DNA of 64,000 nt from Mesorhizobium sp. 1M-11 (GTDB taxonomy: Bacteria; Pseudomonadota; Alphaproteobacteria; Rhizobiales; Rhizobiaceae), in NCBI RefSeq assembly GCF_001303895.1, contig NZ_LJSD01000057.1, positions 92,862 through 156,861 of the forward strand, written 5' to 3'. The notes under the pieces were generated by a model. It was not told the DNA's origin. It did no database searches and saw only the letters and a program-made list of their open reading frames with translations. Below, one piece after another: positions 25,601 through 35,043 of this stretch. Position 1 is the first letter of the stretch; each line of letters opens with the position of its first letter. The translations under genes and the position numbers were made by a program.

Positions 25601-26854
25601 CTAATCCTGTTTCACCGTCTTACCGGAGAGGTCCGCCGTCACTCCGCGCAGACCCGACATGCCGGTTGCTGCGAGCGCGCAGGACAGGAGCAGGCTCGAA
25701 CAGGCGATCAGCACGACGGTCGAGCCGAAGGCATCCAATGCGGCACCTGTGATCAATGCCGCCAGCGGCGCACCGAGCAGCACGAGGCTCATCGAGATGC
25801 CGATGACATTGGCGCGCAGGTCCTTCGGCACGCTCGACTGCAGCAACGTCGCAAAGACCGGCGACAAAGGTCCGGCTGCAATGCCCAGCATCGCACCGGA
25901 GGCGATCATGATCGGCGCGGAACGTCCAAACAGCAACAATGCGACGCCGGCGGAGAGCCCGGCAAAGGCCACGCTGAAGATGCCGCGCAGTGACGGCGCC
26001 TGGCTGGCGAAGGCCAAGGCGACATTGGATGCGATAGCGCCTGCCGAAGCCGCGGCCAGGAACATGCCGAGCAAGGCTGCCGATCTCCCTTCCATGCGCA
26101 GGATTGCCGGCAGGGCAATGCTCTCGACGGCAACGAACACGCTGGTGCCGATGCCGGCCAGGATGAGGGCGGAACGCAAGGCCGGCTGGCCGAAGATGAA
26201 GCCGAGCCCCGCCTTCATCTGACCCAATGTCGACCCGGCGATGCGGCGCAACCGGAAACGCGGCAGGCTTGCCGCCACCAGCATGGCGGCAAGCAGATTG
26301 ATCCCGGCGATGATCCACAACAGCACCGTCGTGCTGGTGACTGCGACCAGGAAAGCCGCGATCGCCGGCCCGGCTATCGCTGCACCATTGTCGACCAGAT
26401 CGTCGATCGCATTGGCGCGGATCAGCGGCAGGCGCGCCAACCGGGCGATCTCCGGCACACGTGCCTCAATGGCAATGCCGCCGGGCCCGTCCAGGACGGC
26501 GCCAAGCAAGGCGAGCGTCGCCAGCACTCCGATGGTGAGCAGGCCGGCATCGTGGGCAGCGGCCGCGGCAACAGCCGCGGCCGCTCCCATCGCCACCGAG
26601 ACCAGCGCCATGCGGCGGATGCCAACCTTTTCGGCAATGATGCCGCCGAAGGCCGAGCCGAAGATGGCCGGGAACAGCGTCAGCGCCGCGATGATGCCCA
26701 TCCAGCTCGCGTTGCCCGACAAATCGTAGACCAGCCAGGGATAGACCACCGCGGTGATCGCGTTGGCGAGATTGACGGTGACGCTGGCAGCCTGGAGCCC
26801 GGTATAGGGCCATATGGTGCGCGCCGGGCGCAGTGCCTTTGGATCGTCTGCCAT
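25601..26854 (-). CDS. MFS transporter (drug-efflux type)
   Basis: The 417-residue protein has about 12 hydrophobic helices and an MFS loop 2-3 (FGGIIAEKVGIRRMAL near residue 65). No substrate motif is clear, but the gene follows tetR on the same strand (52-base gap) beside an RND efflux pair, so a role in export under the same repressor is likely. The start at 26854 (MADDPKALRPA) is chosen because the upstream extension overlaps the tetR gene. Confidence 0.88.
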   Translation of the reverse strand: MADDPKALRPARTIWPYTGLQAASVTVNLANAITAVVYPWLVYDLSGNASWMGIIAALTLFPAIFGSAFGGIIAEKVGIRRMALVSVAMGAAAAVAAAAAHDAGLLTIGVLATLALLGAVLDGPGGIAIEARVPEIARLARLPLIRANAIDDLVDNGAAIAGPAIAAFLVAVTSTTVLLWIIAGINLLAAMLVAASLPRFRLRRIAGSTLGQMKAGLGFIFGQPALRSALILAGIGTSVFVAVESIALPAILRMEGRSAALLGMFLAAASAGAIASNVALAFASQAPSLRGIFSVAFAGLSAGVALLLFGRSAPIMIASGAMLGIAAGPLSPVFATLLQSSVPKDLRANVIGISMSLVLLGAPLAALITGAALDAFGSTVVLIACSSLLLSCALAATGMSGLRGVTADLSGKTVKQD

Positions 26855-26906
26855 GGTGATGAACGGTTGCCTTGCAGCAGCGCGACCGCATAGCGCCTCG
26901 GATGTT

Positions 26907-27518
26907 TCAGGTCGTCGGCGCCGCGCCTGGCCGCAGGAAGCGCGTGATGAGGAGCCGCAGCATCGGCCGCTGCTCCAGGGGGTTGAAACCGGGATCGATG
27001 GCGACACGGCTGAAGACGCCGTCGATCAGTGCGGCTATCCAGCGGGCACTGTCGGCCGGGTCGAGCGTCGGATCGACCTGGCCGCGGGCAGCCGCGTTGC
27101 GCAGAAGCGTGTTCAGGGACACCTGCAGTTCGTTGTCGTTCTTGGTGACGAGCTTGCCGATCTCTTCGTCGCGCATTGCTTCGGCCGCGATCTCCAATGC
27201 CAGCTTGAGATAGGTGGGATCGGAAGCAAGCTCGAGCACGATGTCCATGAAGTCGAGCAGTTCGGCAAACAGGTCCGCCGACTGCACCGTGCCTTCGAAA
27301 TAGTCGGCGGTCTGGCGTCGCTCCTCTTCGACGATGGCGGCGATGATCGCCTGCTTGTTCGGGAAATAATAGAAAAGATTCCCCGGGCTCATGCCGGCCT
27401 CGGCGCAGATCTCGGCGGTCGAGGTGCGATGGAATCCCTTGACCGCGAAACAGGTGACGGCTGCCTGCAATATCTGCTGGCGCTTCGCCTCATGCTTCTC
27501 GGGGTCGACCTTGCGCAT
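26907..27518 (-). CDS. TetR family transcriptional regulator
   Basis: The 203-residue repressor has the TetR helix-turn-helix at residues 25-55 (STAEICAEAGMSPGNLFYYF) and a helical ligand domain (LFAELLDFMDIVLELASD). It is divergent from the RND adaptor gene. Two related palindromes in the 185-base gap, at 27545 and 27638, are its probable operators, so it should repress both itself with the MFS exporter and the RND pump. Confidence 0.94.
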   Translation of the reverse strand: MRKVDPEKHEAKRQQILQAAVTCFAVKGFHRTSTAEICAEAGMSPGNLFYYFPNKQAIIAAIVEEERRQTADYFEGTVQSADLFAELLDFMDIVLELASDPTYLKLALEIAAEAMRDEEIGKLVTKNDNELQVSLNTLLRNAAARGQVDPTLDPADSARWIAALIDGVFSRVAIDPGFNPLEQRPMLRLLITRFLRPGAAPTT

Positions 27519-27544
27519 ACCGCCTCAATTCCGCCTTTTTATTT

Positions 27545-27562
27545 TTAGACTGCTCAGTCTAA
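27545..27562. promoter_or_regulatory. TetR-type operator, tetR side
   Basis: TTAGACTG-CT-CAGTCTAA is a perfect 8-base inverted repeat 27 bases upstream of the tetR start, well placed to block its promoter. Confidence 0.8.
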
Positions 27563-27637
27563 TAAATGGCGATATGTGCCCGTGTCAACGCAGAAACCAT
27601 CACATTTCCGCGCATTGACATTCGGCTGAGTCGTTAA

Positions 27638-27655
27638 TTAGATCGACTAGTCTAA
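27638..27655. promoter_or_regulatory. TetR-type operator, RND side
   Basis: TTAGATCGACTAGTCTAA has the same 18-base frame as the site at 27545, with the outer TTAGA/TCTAA conserved and the inner bases less symmetric. It lies 49 bases before the RND adaptor start. Confidence 0.65.
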
Positions 27656-27703
27656 TAATTTAATAAGCGGCAGGGACGCCGCAGATATAGGCGAATAGGA
27701 CCC

Positions 27704-28966
27704 ATGCGTTACGTTTCTCGCTTTGCCGGAGCGTTTCCGTTTTCCACGGAAACGCGGAAACGCTCTCGCTTTTTGGTTTTACGCAATTCCGGACGGAAAA
27801 CCGCTTCGCACTTTTCCTGGAATTGCTTCAGGGCAGCGGCGGCATCCATTTTTATCGTGGCGGCGGGCACCGGACCGCTGCTGGCCGAAGGGGCCGCGGC
27901 ATCGGCCCGGGCGGATCTTTCCCAGCGCACCGTCTCGACTTTCATCGCGGAACGGCAGCCAGCCGAATGGACATTGACCTTTACCGGCGTTCTGGTGGCG
28001 CGCGACGAGATCGCTGTCGGAACGTCCTTGCAGGATCAGCGCATCGCTTCAGTCGAGGTGGAAGTCGGCGAGCACGTCAAGGCCGGCCAGGTGCTGGTCC
28101 AGCTGGAGACCGCGATGCTGGAGAACAAGCTGCGCGAAGCGGAAGGCCGCGTAGCGCGCAGCAAAGCCTCCCTTGCCCAGCAGGAGGCAACGCTGGCGCA
28201 AGCCCAGTCGGCGTACGAACGCGCCGAGCGTCTGAGAATGACCCGGACGATCTCCGAGCAGGCTTATGAGGATCGCGCCTCGGCCGTTGCGGTAGCGAGG
28301 CAAGGCGTTGCCGTGCAGCGGGCGGAGAATGCCGAGGCACAGGCACAGCGCGCCGAGGCTAAGCGACAACTGGAACGCGCAGCCATTCGCGCGCCCGCCG
28401 ACGGTGTCGTTTCGGAACGCCTGGCCCGCGCCGGCGCGCAGGCCGGTGCCGAGCCTTTGATCCGCCTCATACGCGATGGCGCGGTCGAGTTCGCCGCCGA
28501 GGTTCCGGAAGCCGACCTGCCCGCATTGGCTATCGGCCAGCCGGTCAAGGTGAAGCTTGCCGGCCGTACCGTTGAGGTCAGTGGCAAGGTGCGCATCGTT
28601 GCCCCGAAGATCGACCGCGAAACCCGGCTGGGATCGGCGCAGATCACGCTCGACACCACGGAGCCGCTGTTTGTCGGAGCCTTCGGCAGGGCCGAAGTGA
28701 TCTTCGCCAAACGCGAGGCCATCGTCGTCGCCGACAGCGCGCTGGTCTACGGACGCGGCACCGACGATTGCGCCGTCTTCGTCGTCAGTGACGGCCGCGT
28801 GCAGCGTCGCCCGGTCGAAACGGGCCTGCGCAGGAGCGGCAGGGTCGAGATCCGCACTGGCCTCGAGCCCGGCGAACGGATTGTCGCCAAGGCGGGTGCA
28901 GCCCTGCGCGAGGGCGACGCCGTGACCGCCGTCGACCTGGTGCAGGCCGGCAGCGTCAAGAAATGA
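27704..28966 (+). CDS. RND efflux periplasmic adaptor subunit with in-frame repeat insertion
   Basis: This 420-residue membrane-fusion protein links an RND pump to the outer membrane. It has the order lipoyl half (IASVEVEVGEHVKAGQVLVQ near residue 113), a helical hairpin (residues 140-225, alanine/glutamine-rich), the second lipoyl half (AAIRAPADGVVSERLARAGA near residue 226) and beta-barrel domains. Residues 9-42 are translated from a complete RIME-like repeat (27729-27828), which sits between MRYVSR and the hydrophobic signal core AAAASIFIVAAGTGPLLA. The ATG at 27704 has AGGA upstream, and no other good start precedes the signal core, so the repeat is probably translated. The pump gene follows 50 bases later. 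Confidence 0.92.
   Translation: MRYVSRFAGAFPFSTETRKRSRFLVLRNSGRKTASHFSWNCFRAAAASIFIVAAGTGPLLAEGAAASARADLSQRTVSTFIAERQPAEWTLTFTGVLVARDEIAVGTSLQDQRIASVEVEVGEHVKAGQVLVQLETAMLENKLREAEGRVARSKASLAQQEATLAQAQSAYERAERLRMTRTISEQAYEDRASAVAVARQGVAVQRAENAEAQAQRAEAKRQLERAAIRAPADGVVSERLARAGAQAGAEPLIRLIRDGAVEFAAEVPEADLPALAIGQPVKVKLAGRTVEVSGKVRIVAPKIDRETRLGSAQITLDTTEPLFVGAFGRAEVIFAKREAIVVADSALVYGRGTDDCAVFVVSDGRVQRRPVETGLRRSGRVEIRTGLEPGERIVAKAGAALREGDAVTAVDLVQAGSVKK
27729..27828 (-). repeat. RIME-like repeat, copy 2, inside the RND adaptor gene
   Basis: This copy has both palindromes (GAGCGTTTCCG...CGGAAACGCTC and the AATTCC/GGAATT block), the poly-T spacer GGTTTTACGCAATTCC and the terminal TTTTCCTGGAATTGC. 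It is oriented opposite to copy 1. It contains no stop codon in the adaptor frame and encodes the arginine-rich peptide FPFSTETRKRSRFLVLRNSG and onward. Confidence 0.88.
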
Positions 28967-29016
28967 CAGGCCCCGAAAATCGAGATCGATTTTCGGAAGG
29001 ACCACCGAGTTAAAAA

Positions 29017-32000
29017 ATGCACACCAGCAACATTTCCGCCTGGGCGATCCGCAAGCCGGTCCCCACCATTGTCCTGTTCATCGTGCTGACCTTCGCGGGT
29101 CTCGCCGCCTTCATGCGGCTGCCGATCAACGCCAACCCCAACGTCACCTTCCCGATCGTGACGGTCACGGTGACGCAGTCGAGCGCCGCCCCGGCAGAAC
29201 TGGAGACGCAGGTTACCAGGCGCGTCGAAGGTGCGGCGTCCGGCCTTGCGGGCGTCAACCACATCAAGTCGACCATCACGACCGGCTCCTCCACCACCGA
29301 GGTGGAATTCAAGATCGGCACCGATCCCGACCGCGCCACCAATGACGTGCGCGAGGCGATCCAGCAGATCCGCTCGGACCTGCCGCAATCGATCCAGGAA
29401 CCGGTGATTGCGCGCGTCGACGTCGATGGCAGCGCCATCCTCTACTACACGGTCAGGGCGCCGCGCATGACGCCGGTCGAACTGTCGTGGTTCGTCGACG
29501 ACACCATCAACCGCGAACTGCTTGCCGTCAGCGGCGTCCAGAAAGTGCAGCGGCTGGGCGGCGTCGCCCGCGAAATCCGCGTCTCGCTCGACCCCGACAA
29601 GATGCTGGCACTGGGCGTGACCGCCGACCAGGTCAATTCCGCCCTGCGCGACATCAATGCCAACATTCCAGGCGGCCGCGGCACCATCGGCGGACGCGAG
29701 CAGTCGATCCGCGCGCTTGGCAGCGTCAAGACGGTGGAGGAGCTGGCGCAGCTTTCCGTGCCGCTGCCGGACAAGCGCTGGGTGAAACTGGCCGACATTG
29801 CGACCGTCACCGACAGTTCGGCGGAGCCGCGCTTCTTCGCGCGGCAAGACGGCGAGTCCACCGTCGGTTTCTCCGTGTCGCGCGGCAAGGGCTACAGTGA
29901 CACCACCGTCGCCGACGCCACCCGTGCCCGCATCGCTGAAATCCAGGCGCGCTCGCCGGATATCGAGATCAAGGAACTGATCTCGACGGTCCAGTACACG
30001 ATGGAAAGCTATGATGCGGCCTCCACCGCGCTGGTGGAAGGCGCGGTGCTGACGGTCATCGTGGTGTTCCTGTTCCTGCGCAACTGGCGCGCCACCATGA
30101 TCTCGGCGCTGGCAATGCCGCTTTCCATCCTGCCGACCTTCGCGGCGATGGATTTGCTCGGCTTCACGCTGAACTCGATCAGCCTGCTGGCACTGACGCT
30201 GGTCATCGGCATCCTCGTTGACGACGCCATTGTCGAGATCGAGAACATCGAGCGCCACATCCATATGGGCAAACGGCCCTATATCGCTTCGATCGAGGCC
30301 GCAGACGCCATCGGGCTGGCGGTGGTCGCCACCACGCTGACCATCGTCGCCATCTTCGCGCCGGTGAGCTTCATCGGCGGCGCTGTCGGACAATATTTCA
30401 AGCAGTTCGGCCTGACGGTCGCCATTGCCGTGCTGTTCTCGCTTCTGGTCGCGCGCCTGCTCACGCCGCTGATGGCCGCCTATCTGATGCAGCCAGCGAA
30501 ACACATCGACCATGACGCGAAACCGTCCAGGATCTCGACCGGCTACACCGCCCTGCTCGCCTGGACGCTCGACCACCGCAAGACCGCGCTCGCCATCGTG
30601 GCGGTGATCTTCGCAGGCTCGGTCGCGCTGCTCACCATGCTGCCAACCGGCTTCCTGCCAACCAGCGACGGCAACCTTTCGCAGGTGAAGGTTACGTTGC
30701 CGCCCGGCACCCGCCTCAACGAGACCGAAAGCGTGACCGACGGCATCGTCAAACAACTGCTGGCCAGGCCGGAAGTGGAAACGGTGCTGGTGACGTCCGA
30801 GAACGTGAACCAGGCGAATTTCCTGATCCGGCTGACGCCACGCAGCGAGCGCAACGAGGACCGTAAGGGGTTTGAGGCGGCGGTGCGGTCGATCTTTGCG
30901 ACGACGCCGGATATCCAGTTCACCTTCCTGTCGGACGGTGGCGGCAAGGAGGTCGCGATCAACCTTGTCGGCGAGGATACTCAGGTGCTGTCGGATGCGG
31001 CGCGCAAGCTCGAAATGGAAATGCGCGGCCTTCCTCAGCTCGCCAACGTGCTGTCGAGCGAGCCGCCGCTGGCGCCGGAACTGGTGGTGAAGCCTCGGCC
31101 GGACGAGGCCGCCCGCCTTGGCGTATCGTCGATGGCGCTCGGAACCGTCGCCCGTATCGCAACGCTCGGCGAGATCGATTCAGCCTCGGCGCAGTTCAAT
31201 CTCGGCAATCGCCAGGTGCCGATCCGCGTGCTGCTGGACAGCTCCGCCCGGGCGGACCTGGAAGCGCTGCGCAAGCTGCGCGTCGGCACGTCGGGCGGCA
31301 AGATGGTGCCGCTCACTTCGGTGGCCGACATCAGCTTCGGTGCCGAGGAAGGCCAGATCGAGCGCCTCGACCGCAAGCGCCAGGTCGCCATCGAAGCCAA
31401 TCTCGACAACAATGCCACGCTCGGCACCGCTATGGCGGCGATCATGGAGTTGCCGGCCTACAAGCAGCTGCCGGCCGGCGTCAGCCTCAAGGAGTATGGC
31501 GACACCGAATCCATGGCCGAGATGTTTCGCAACTTCGCGCTCGCGGTGCTGGCGGGCGTGCTCATGGTGATTGCCGTGCTGGTCCTTTTGTTCAAGGATT
31601 TCCTGCAGCCGGTGACGATCCTGATCGCGCTGTCGCTGGGCGGCGCGGCGCTGGCGCTGCTCATCGCCGGCTCCGCGCTCGACCTGTCGTCGGTCATCGG
31701 CATCCTGATGCTGATGGGCATCGTCGGCAAGAACTCGATCCTGCTGGTCGACTATGCGATCGAAGCCAGGCGTGGGGGCCTCGACCGGCGCGCAGCTCTG
31801 ATGAAGGCCGGCACGACCCGCGCACGGCCGATCATCATGACGACGATCGCCATGGTGGCCGGCATGGCGCCGGCGGCCATCGGTGTCGGCGCCGATGCCG
31901 GCTTCCGCGCACCCATGGCAATCGCGGTGATCGGCGGCCTGATCACCTCGACGCTGCTGTCGCTGGTGTTCGTGCCGGTGATGTTCACCGTCATGGACGA

Positions 32001-32112
32001 CCTGAACGGATGGCTGGCACGCAGGCTGCGGCCGCTGACCTCAGTCACCGACGCCGATCGCGCCGCCGGGGAACTGCTTGCCGCAAAGCAGGCCGAGATG
32101 CCGAACCCCTAA
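29017..32112 (+). CDS. RND efflux transporter permease
   Basis: The 1031-residue inner-membrane pump has the RND layout: an amino-terminal helix (PVPTIVLFIVLTFAGLAAF), a large periplasmic loop, helices 2-6 with GILVDDAIVEIENIERH near residue 397, a second periplasmic loop from about residue 560, and helices 8-12 with GIVGKNSILLVDYAIEARR near residue 902. The charged residues for proton relay in helix 4 (DD in VDDAIVE) are present. It is partnered with the adaptor just upstream; no outer-membrane channel gene is in the locus, so a shared TolC-type protein is expected. The substrate is not deducible. Confidence 0.96.
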   Translation: MHTSNISAWAIRKPVPTIVLFIVLTFAGLAAFMRLPINANPNVTFPIVTVTVTQSSAAPAELETQVTRRVEGAASGLAGVNHIKSTITTGSSTTEVEFKIGTDPDRATNDVREAIQQIRSDLPQSIQEPVIARVDVDGSAILYYTVRAPRMTPVELSWFVDDTINRELLAVSGVQKVQRLGGVAREIRVSLDPDKMLALGVTADQVNSALRDINANIPGGRGTIGGREQSIRALGSVKTVEELAQLSVPLPDKRWVKLADIATVTDSSAEPRFFARQDGESTVGFSVSRGKGYSDTTVADATRARIAEIQARSPDIEIKELISTVQYTMESYDAASTALVEGAVLTVIVVFLFLRNWRATMISALAMPLSILPTFAAMDLLGFTLNSISLLALTLVIGILVDDAIVEIENIERHIHMGKRPYIASIEAADAIGLAVVATTLTIVAIFAPVSFIGGAVGQYFKQFGLTVAIAVLFSLLVARLLTPLMAAYLMQPAKHIDHDAKPSRISTGYTALLAWTLDHRKTALAIVAVIFAGSVALLTMLPTGFLPTSDGNLSQVKVTLPPGTRLNETESVTDGIVKQLLARPEVETVLVTSENVNQANFLIRLTPRSERNEDRKGFEAAVRSIFATTPDIQFTFLSDGGGKEVAINLVGEDTQVLSDAARKLEMEMRGLPQLANVLSSEPPLAPELVVKPRPDEAARLGVSSMALGTVARIATLGEIDSASAQFNLGNRQVPIRVLLDSSARADLEALRKLRVGTSGGKMVPLTSVADISFGAEEGQIERLDRKRQVAIEANLDNNATLGTAMAAIMELPAYKQLPAGVSLKEYGDTESMAEMFRNFALAVLAGVLMVIAVLVLLFKDFLQPVTILIALSLGGAALALLIAGSALDLSSVIGILMLMGIVGKNSILLVDYAIEARRGGLDRRAALMKAGTTRARPIIMTTIAMVAGMAPAAIGVGADAGFRAPMAIAVIGGLITSTLLSLVFVPVMFTVMDDLNGWLARRLRPLTSVTDADRAAGELLAAKQAEMPNP

Positions 32113-32222
32113 GCCCCCTGCCGGGTTTGGCCGGGGTGCGGGGGGGTAATCGCCTCCCCTGCGCCCCTTTTTGGTTTGCGCACTCTATCTAAAGGCAGCG
32201 AAGAGCTGCGATAACCAGGAGA

Positions 32223-33047
32223 TCATAGCTTGCCATAGGCTGTTTTCGCATTGGCAATCAGAGCCGCGATCTCGGGATCTGGCTTTGATGGATCAAAGAA
32301 CTGATCGCGGATCGGCGGACCGTTGATCTCTCGCCACCTGTTCAGATCATCACGCAGCCGCCATTGCGGGCCCTGCAGCGAATATCCGCTCGAAGCACTC
32401 GGCATGAAGTCAACGATAACTACCTCGCGCAGATCAACGAAACGGAGACCAACAATATCGGCCTTTTCACATTCGGTCCGCACCCCGTCATCGACCAAGA
32501 AGCCAAACGGGATAACATCTGTTGCCTCGAACCAGCGTGGCAGTTTCGGCTGGAGGACAATGCTCTGCGCACAGGCGACTACTGTCCGACCCCGTAGCGT
32601 CTGGATCCGATTCGGACCTGCCAATTCCGGGTGGATCGCTCCGCCGATATCCATGCAAGACAGGTCACAGGCCGGTCGCCGGTCGCGGATCTGGCAGAAA
32701 CTCATTTTCCGCGTCGAATTCGACTGCCCGTCTTCATGCACCATCTCGACGGGATGAACGCGAAGCCCGCTCGGAATATGATGCTCAAGAAGCCCGATCA
32801 ATCTCTCTGAGGCGAGGAAGCCATCATAGATCGGATAGAAATCGAGATCGATCCGCCTCTCGCGTGAGGTGTACCACAGCGGGCCGTCAAAGACGTAGCG
32901 AAACTCAGCTTCGCTCCAATGGTTGTCGCGGGGCTCGCCATCGAGATCGGTGTAGCGACGAAGCTGCACAGGGGCGAGACGCCCCCTCAGAAACGGCGGA
33001 ACGCGACGGTCATGATCCGCGCTGTAGGTCAGGATGTGATAAAACAC
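32223..33047 (-). CDS. Imm11-like (DUF1629-type) hypothetical protein
   Basis: The 274-residue protein has no signal peptide or membrane helix. The order of features, DFYPIYDGFLASERLIGLLE (residues 70-89), then HPVEMVHEDG, a central Cys-bearing stretch (CQIRDRRPACDLSCMD) and IPFGFLVDDGVRTECEKADI, resembles the Imm11/DUF1629 immunity-like family, in which a ligand-like segment is followed by a 'serve-residue' helix. No toxin gene is beside it. I am moderately sure that it is a real gene and much less sure of the family. Confidence 0.6.
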   Translation of the reverse strand: MFYHILTYSADHDRRVPPFLRGRLAPVQLRRYTDLDGEPRDNHWSEAEFRYVFDGPLWYTSRERRIDLDFYPIYDGFLASERLIGLLEHHIPSGLRVHPVEMVHEDGQSNSTRKMSFCQIRDRRPACDLSCMDIGGAIHPELAGPNRIQTLRGRTVVACAQSIVLQPKLPRWFEATDVIPFGFLVDDGVRTECEKADIVGLRFVDLREVVIVDFMPSASSGYSLQGPQWRLRDDLNRWREINGPPIRDQFFDPSKPDPEIAALIANAKTAYGKL

Positions 33048-33080
33048 CAGCGTCCATCCACGCTCGCGATGCCGGGGTGG

Positions 33081-34826
33081 TCAGTATCCCTGCGCTTCTC
33101 CTGCAACCGCGCGGCTGTCGATGGCGCCGTTGTAGCGTGCGCCGCCACCCTTCTGGATCTCACCCAGACTGCGTCCGCCGACCAGGATGCCAGCGGCCTG
33201 CCCCCAGGTCTTGCCTTCTTCCGAAACGCTCAGGCTGTAGCCCATTCCCGCCAGCAGCTTCAGCGTGTCGGGCGACAGGCCGTTGTCTTCGACATAGAGC
33301 GTGTCGGGCAACCACTGATGATGGATACGCGGCGCGTCGATCGCCTCCTGGATGTTCATGCCATGGTCGATCACGTTGAGGATCGCCTGCAGCGTGATGG
33401 TGATGATGCGCGAGCCGCCAGGGCTGCCGATGACCATGAATGGCTTGCCGTCCTTGGCGACGACGGTCGGGCTCATCGAGGACAGCGGGGTCTTCTTCGG
33501 CGCGATCGCATTCGCCTCGCCCTGCACCAGGCCATAAAGATTGGGCACGCCTGGCTTCTGGGTGAAATCGTCCATCTCGTTGTTGAGCAGGATGCCGGTA
33601 CCATCTGCCACCACGCCGGCGCCAAAGGCGCCGTTCAGCGTGTAGGTGACGGCAACCGCGTTGCCGTCCTTGTCGATGATCGAATAATGCGTCGTTTCCT
33701 TGCTCTCGCCGAAGCCCTCCGGCATCAGATCCTTCGAAACGCCGGCGCGGAACGGATCGATCTTGGCGCGGATCTGTGCCGCATAGCCTTTGTCGAGCAG
33801 CTTTTCGACCGGGTTCTGCACGAAGTCCGGGTCGCCGAGCGCCGAGTTGCGATCGACATAGGCATAACGCATCGCCTCGGCCATCAGGTGCACCGTATCG
33901 GCCGAACCATAGCCGAGAAATCCGAGCGGATAGCCTTCGAGCACGTTGAGGATTTCGCAGATGATGACGCCACCGGAGCTCGGCGGCGGCGAAGAAATGA
34001 TCTCGTAGCCGCGATAATTGCAGGTGATGGGGGCGAGTTCGCGAACCTTGTACTGTTCGAAATCCGCCTTGGCGAGGATGCCGCCCTTGGCGCTCGATGC
34101 CGCAATGATGGTATCGGCGATACCGCCCTTGTAGAAGGCATCAGCACCCTTCTCCGAGATCGTGGAGAGCGTGGCAGCGAGATTCGGCTGGACGAGCTTC
34201 TCGCCAATGCCGAAGGGTTTGCCGTCCGGCTTCAGGAAGATGGCAGCCGCCGCCGGGTCCTTGGCCAGCCGCTCGGCGTCGGAGGCAAGAGCGGCTGCAT
34301 CGCCCTGCTCCAGCGTGAAGCCATCGCCGGCAAGCCGGATCGCCGGCGCCATCAGGTCGGCGCGTGGCAAGGTGCCGTATTTCTCGCGCGCCATTTCCAG
34401 GCCCGCGACCGAACCCGGCACACCGACGGCCAGATAACCGTCGAGGCTGGCGCCTTTGATCGGGTTGCCGTCCTTGTCGAGATACATGGTCTTGGTGGCG
34501 GCAAGCGGTGCACGCTCGCGGAAATCGAGGAAGGTGGTCTTGCCTTCCTTGAAGCGGATGGTCATGAACCCGCCGCCGCCGATATTGCCGGCGATCGGAT
34601 AGGTGACGGCGAGCGCGTAGCCGACGGCGACCGCCGCGTCGACGGCGTTACCGCCCTTTTTCAGCACTTCCACGCCGGCCTCGGTGGCCAGGCGCTGCGC
34701 GGTGACGACCATGCCGTTTTCGCCCTTGGCCGGCGCCGGTGAAGCGGCGATGGCAAGCTCAAGCGGCGCGAAGGCGAGCGCAACAACAAGGCTGACGGAT
34801 ATCAGCGCATGGCGGACTGGTTGCAT
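33081..34826 (-). CDS. ggt: Gamma-glutamyltranspeptidase, periplasmic
   Basis: The 581-residue precursor has a signal peptide (MQPVRHALISVSLVVALAFAPLELAIA) and full GGT signatures: GGNAVDAAVAVGYALAVTYP near residue 62 and the self-processing Thr378 in ETTHYSIIDKDGNAVAVTYT, with SSMSPT and SPGGSRI in the small subunit. It should hydrolyse glutathione and other gamma-glutamyl peptides in the periplasm. The ATG at 34826 is eight bases from GGAGAA; the ATG two codons earlier would sit too close to it. The dipeptidase and D-amino-acid dehydrogenase genes upstream on the same strand could continue the breakdown. Confidence 0.95.
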   Translation of the reverse strand: MQPVRHALISVSLVVALAFAPLELAIAASPAPAKGENGMVVTAQRLATEAGVEVLKKGGNAVDAAVAVGYALAVTYPIAGNIGGGGFMTIRFKEGKTTFLDFRERAPLAATKTMYLDKDGNPIKGASLDGYLAVGVPGSVAGLEMAREKYGTLPRADLMAPAIRLAGDGFTLEQGDAAALASDAERLAKDPAAAAIFLKPDGKPFGIGEKLVQPNLAATLSTISEKGADAFYKGGIADTIIAASSAKGGILAKADFEQYKVRELAPITCNYRGYEIISSPPPSSGGVIICEILNVLEGYPLGFLGYGSADTVHLMAEAMRYAYVDRNSALGDPDFVQNPVEKLLDKGYAAQIRAKIDPFRAGVSKDLMPEGFGESKETTHYSIIDKDGNAVAVTYTLNGAFGAGVVADGTGILLNNEMDDFTQKPGVPNLYGLVQGEANAIAPKKTPLSSMSPTVVAKDGKPFMVIGSPGGSRIITITLQAILNVIDHGMNIQEAIDAPRIHHQWLPDTLYVEDNGLSPDTLKLLAGMGYSLSVSEEGKTWGQAAGILVGGRSLGEIQKGGGARYNGAIDSRAVAGEAQGY

Positions 34827-35043
34827 GACCATTTCTCCAGAGATACCCCCGCCCCAGAGTGGTGATTCACGACGGGACCAATGACTCGCCCCAAACGCGT
34901 TTCGACGCAAGGCGCCATGTGCGGGAAATAATCGGCACAATGCGCAGCGGGACGAAGCTGGGGTCTGGATCGCCTTGCTGTCGTCGCCGTATCGGAACGC
35001 TGGAAAAATGAGACCCCCCAAGTGCTGGCCGAAACGACAGATC

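Noticed and set aside
28747..30756. 669-codon minus-strand frame opposite the RND adaptor and pump
   Set aside because: Low-complexity D/R/H/G-rich translation, antisense to a clear RND gene; no family similarity.
32919..34742. 607-codon plus-strand frame opposite ggt
   Set aside because: Antisense shadow of a strongly conserved enzyme gene.
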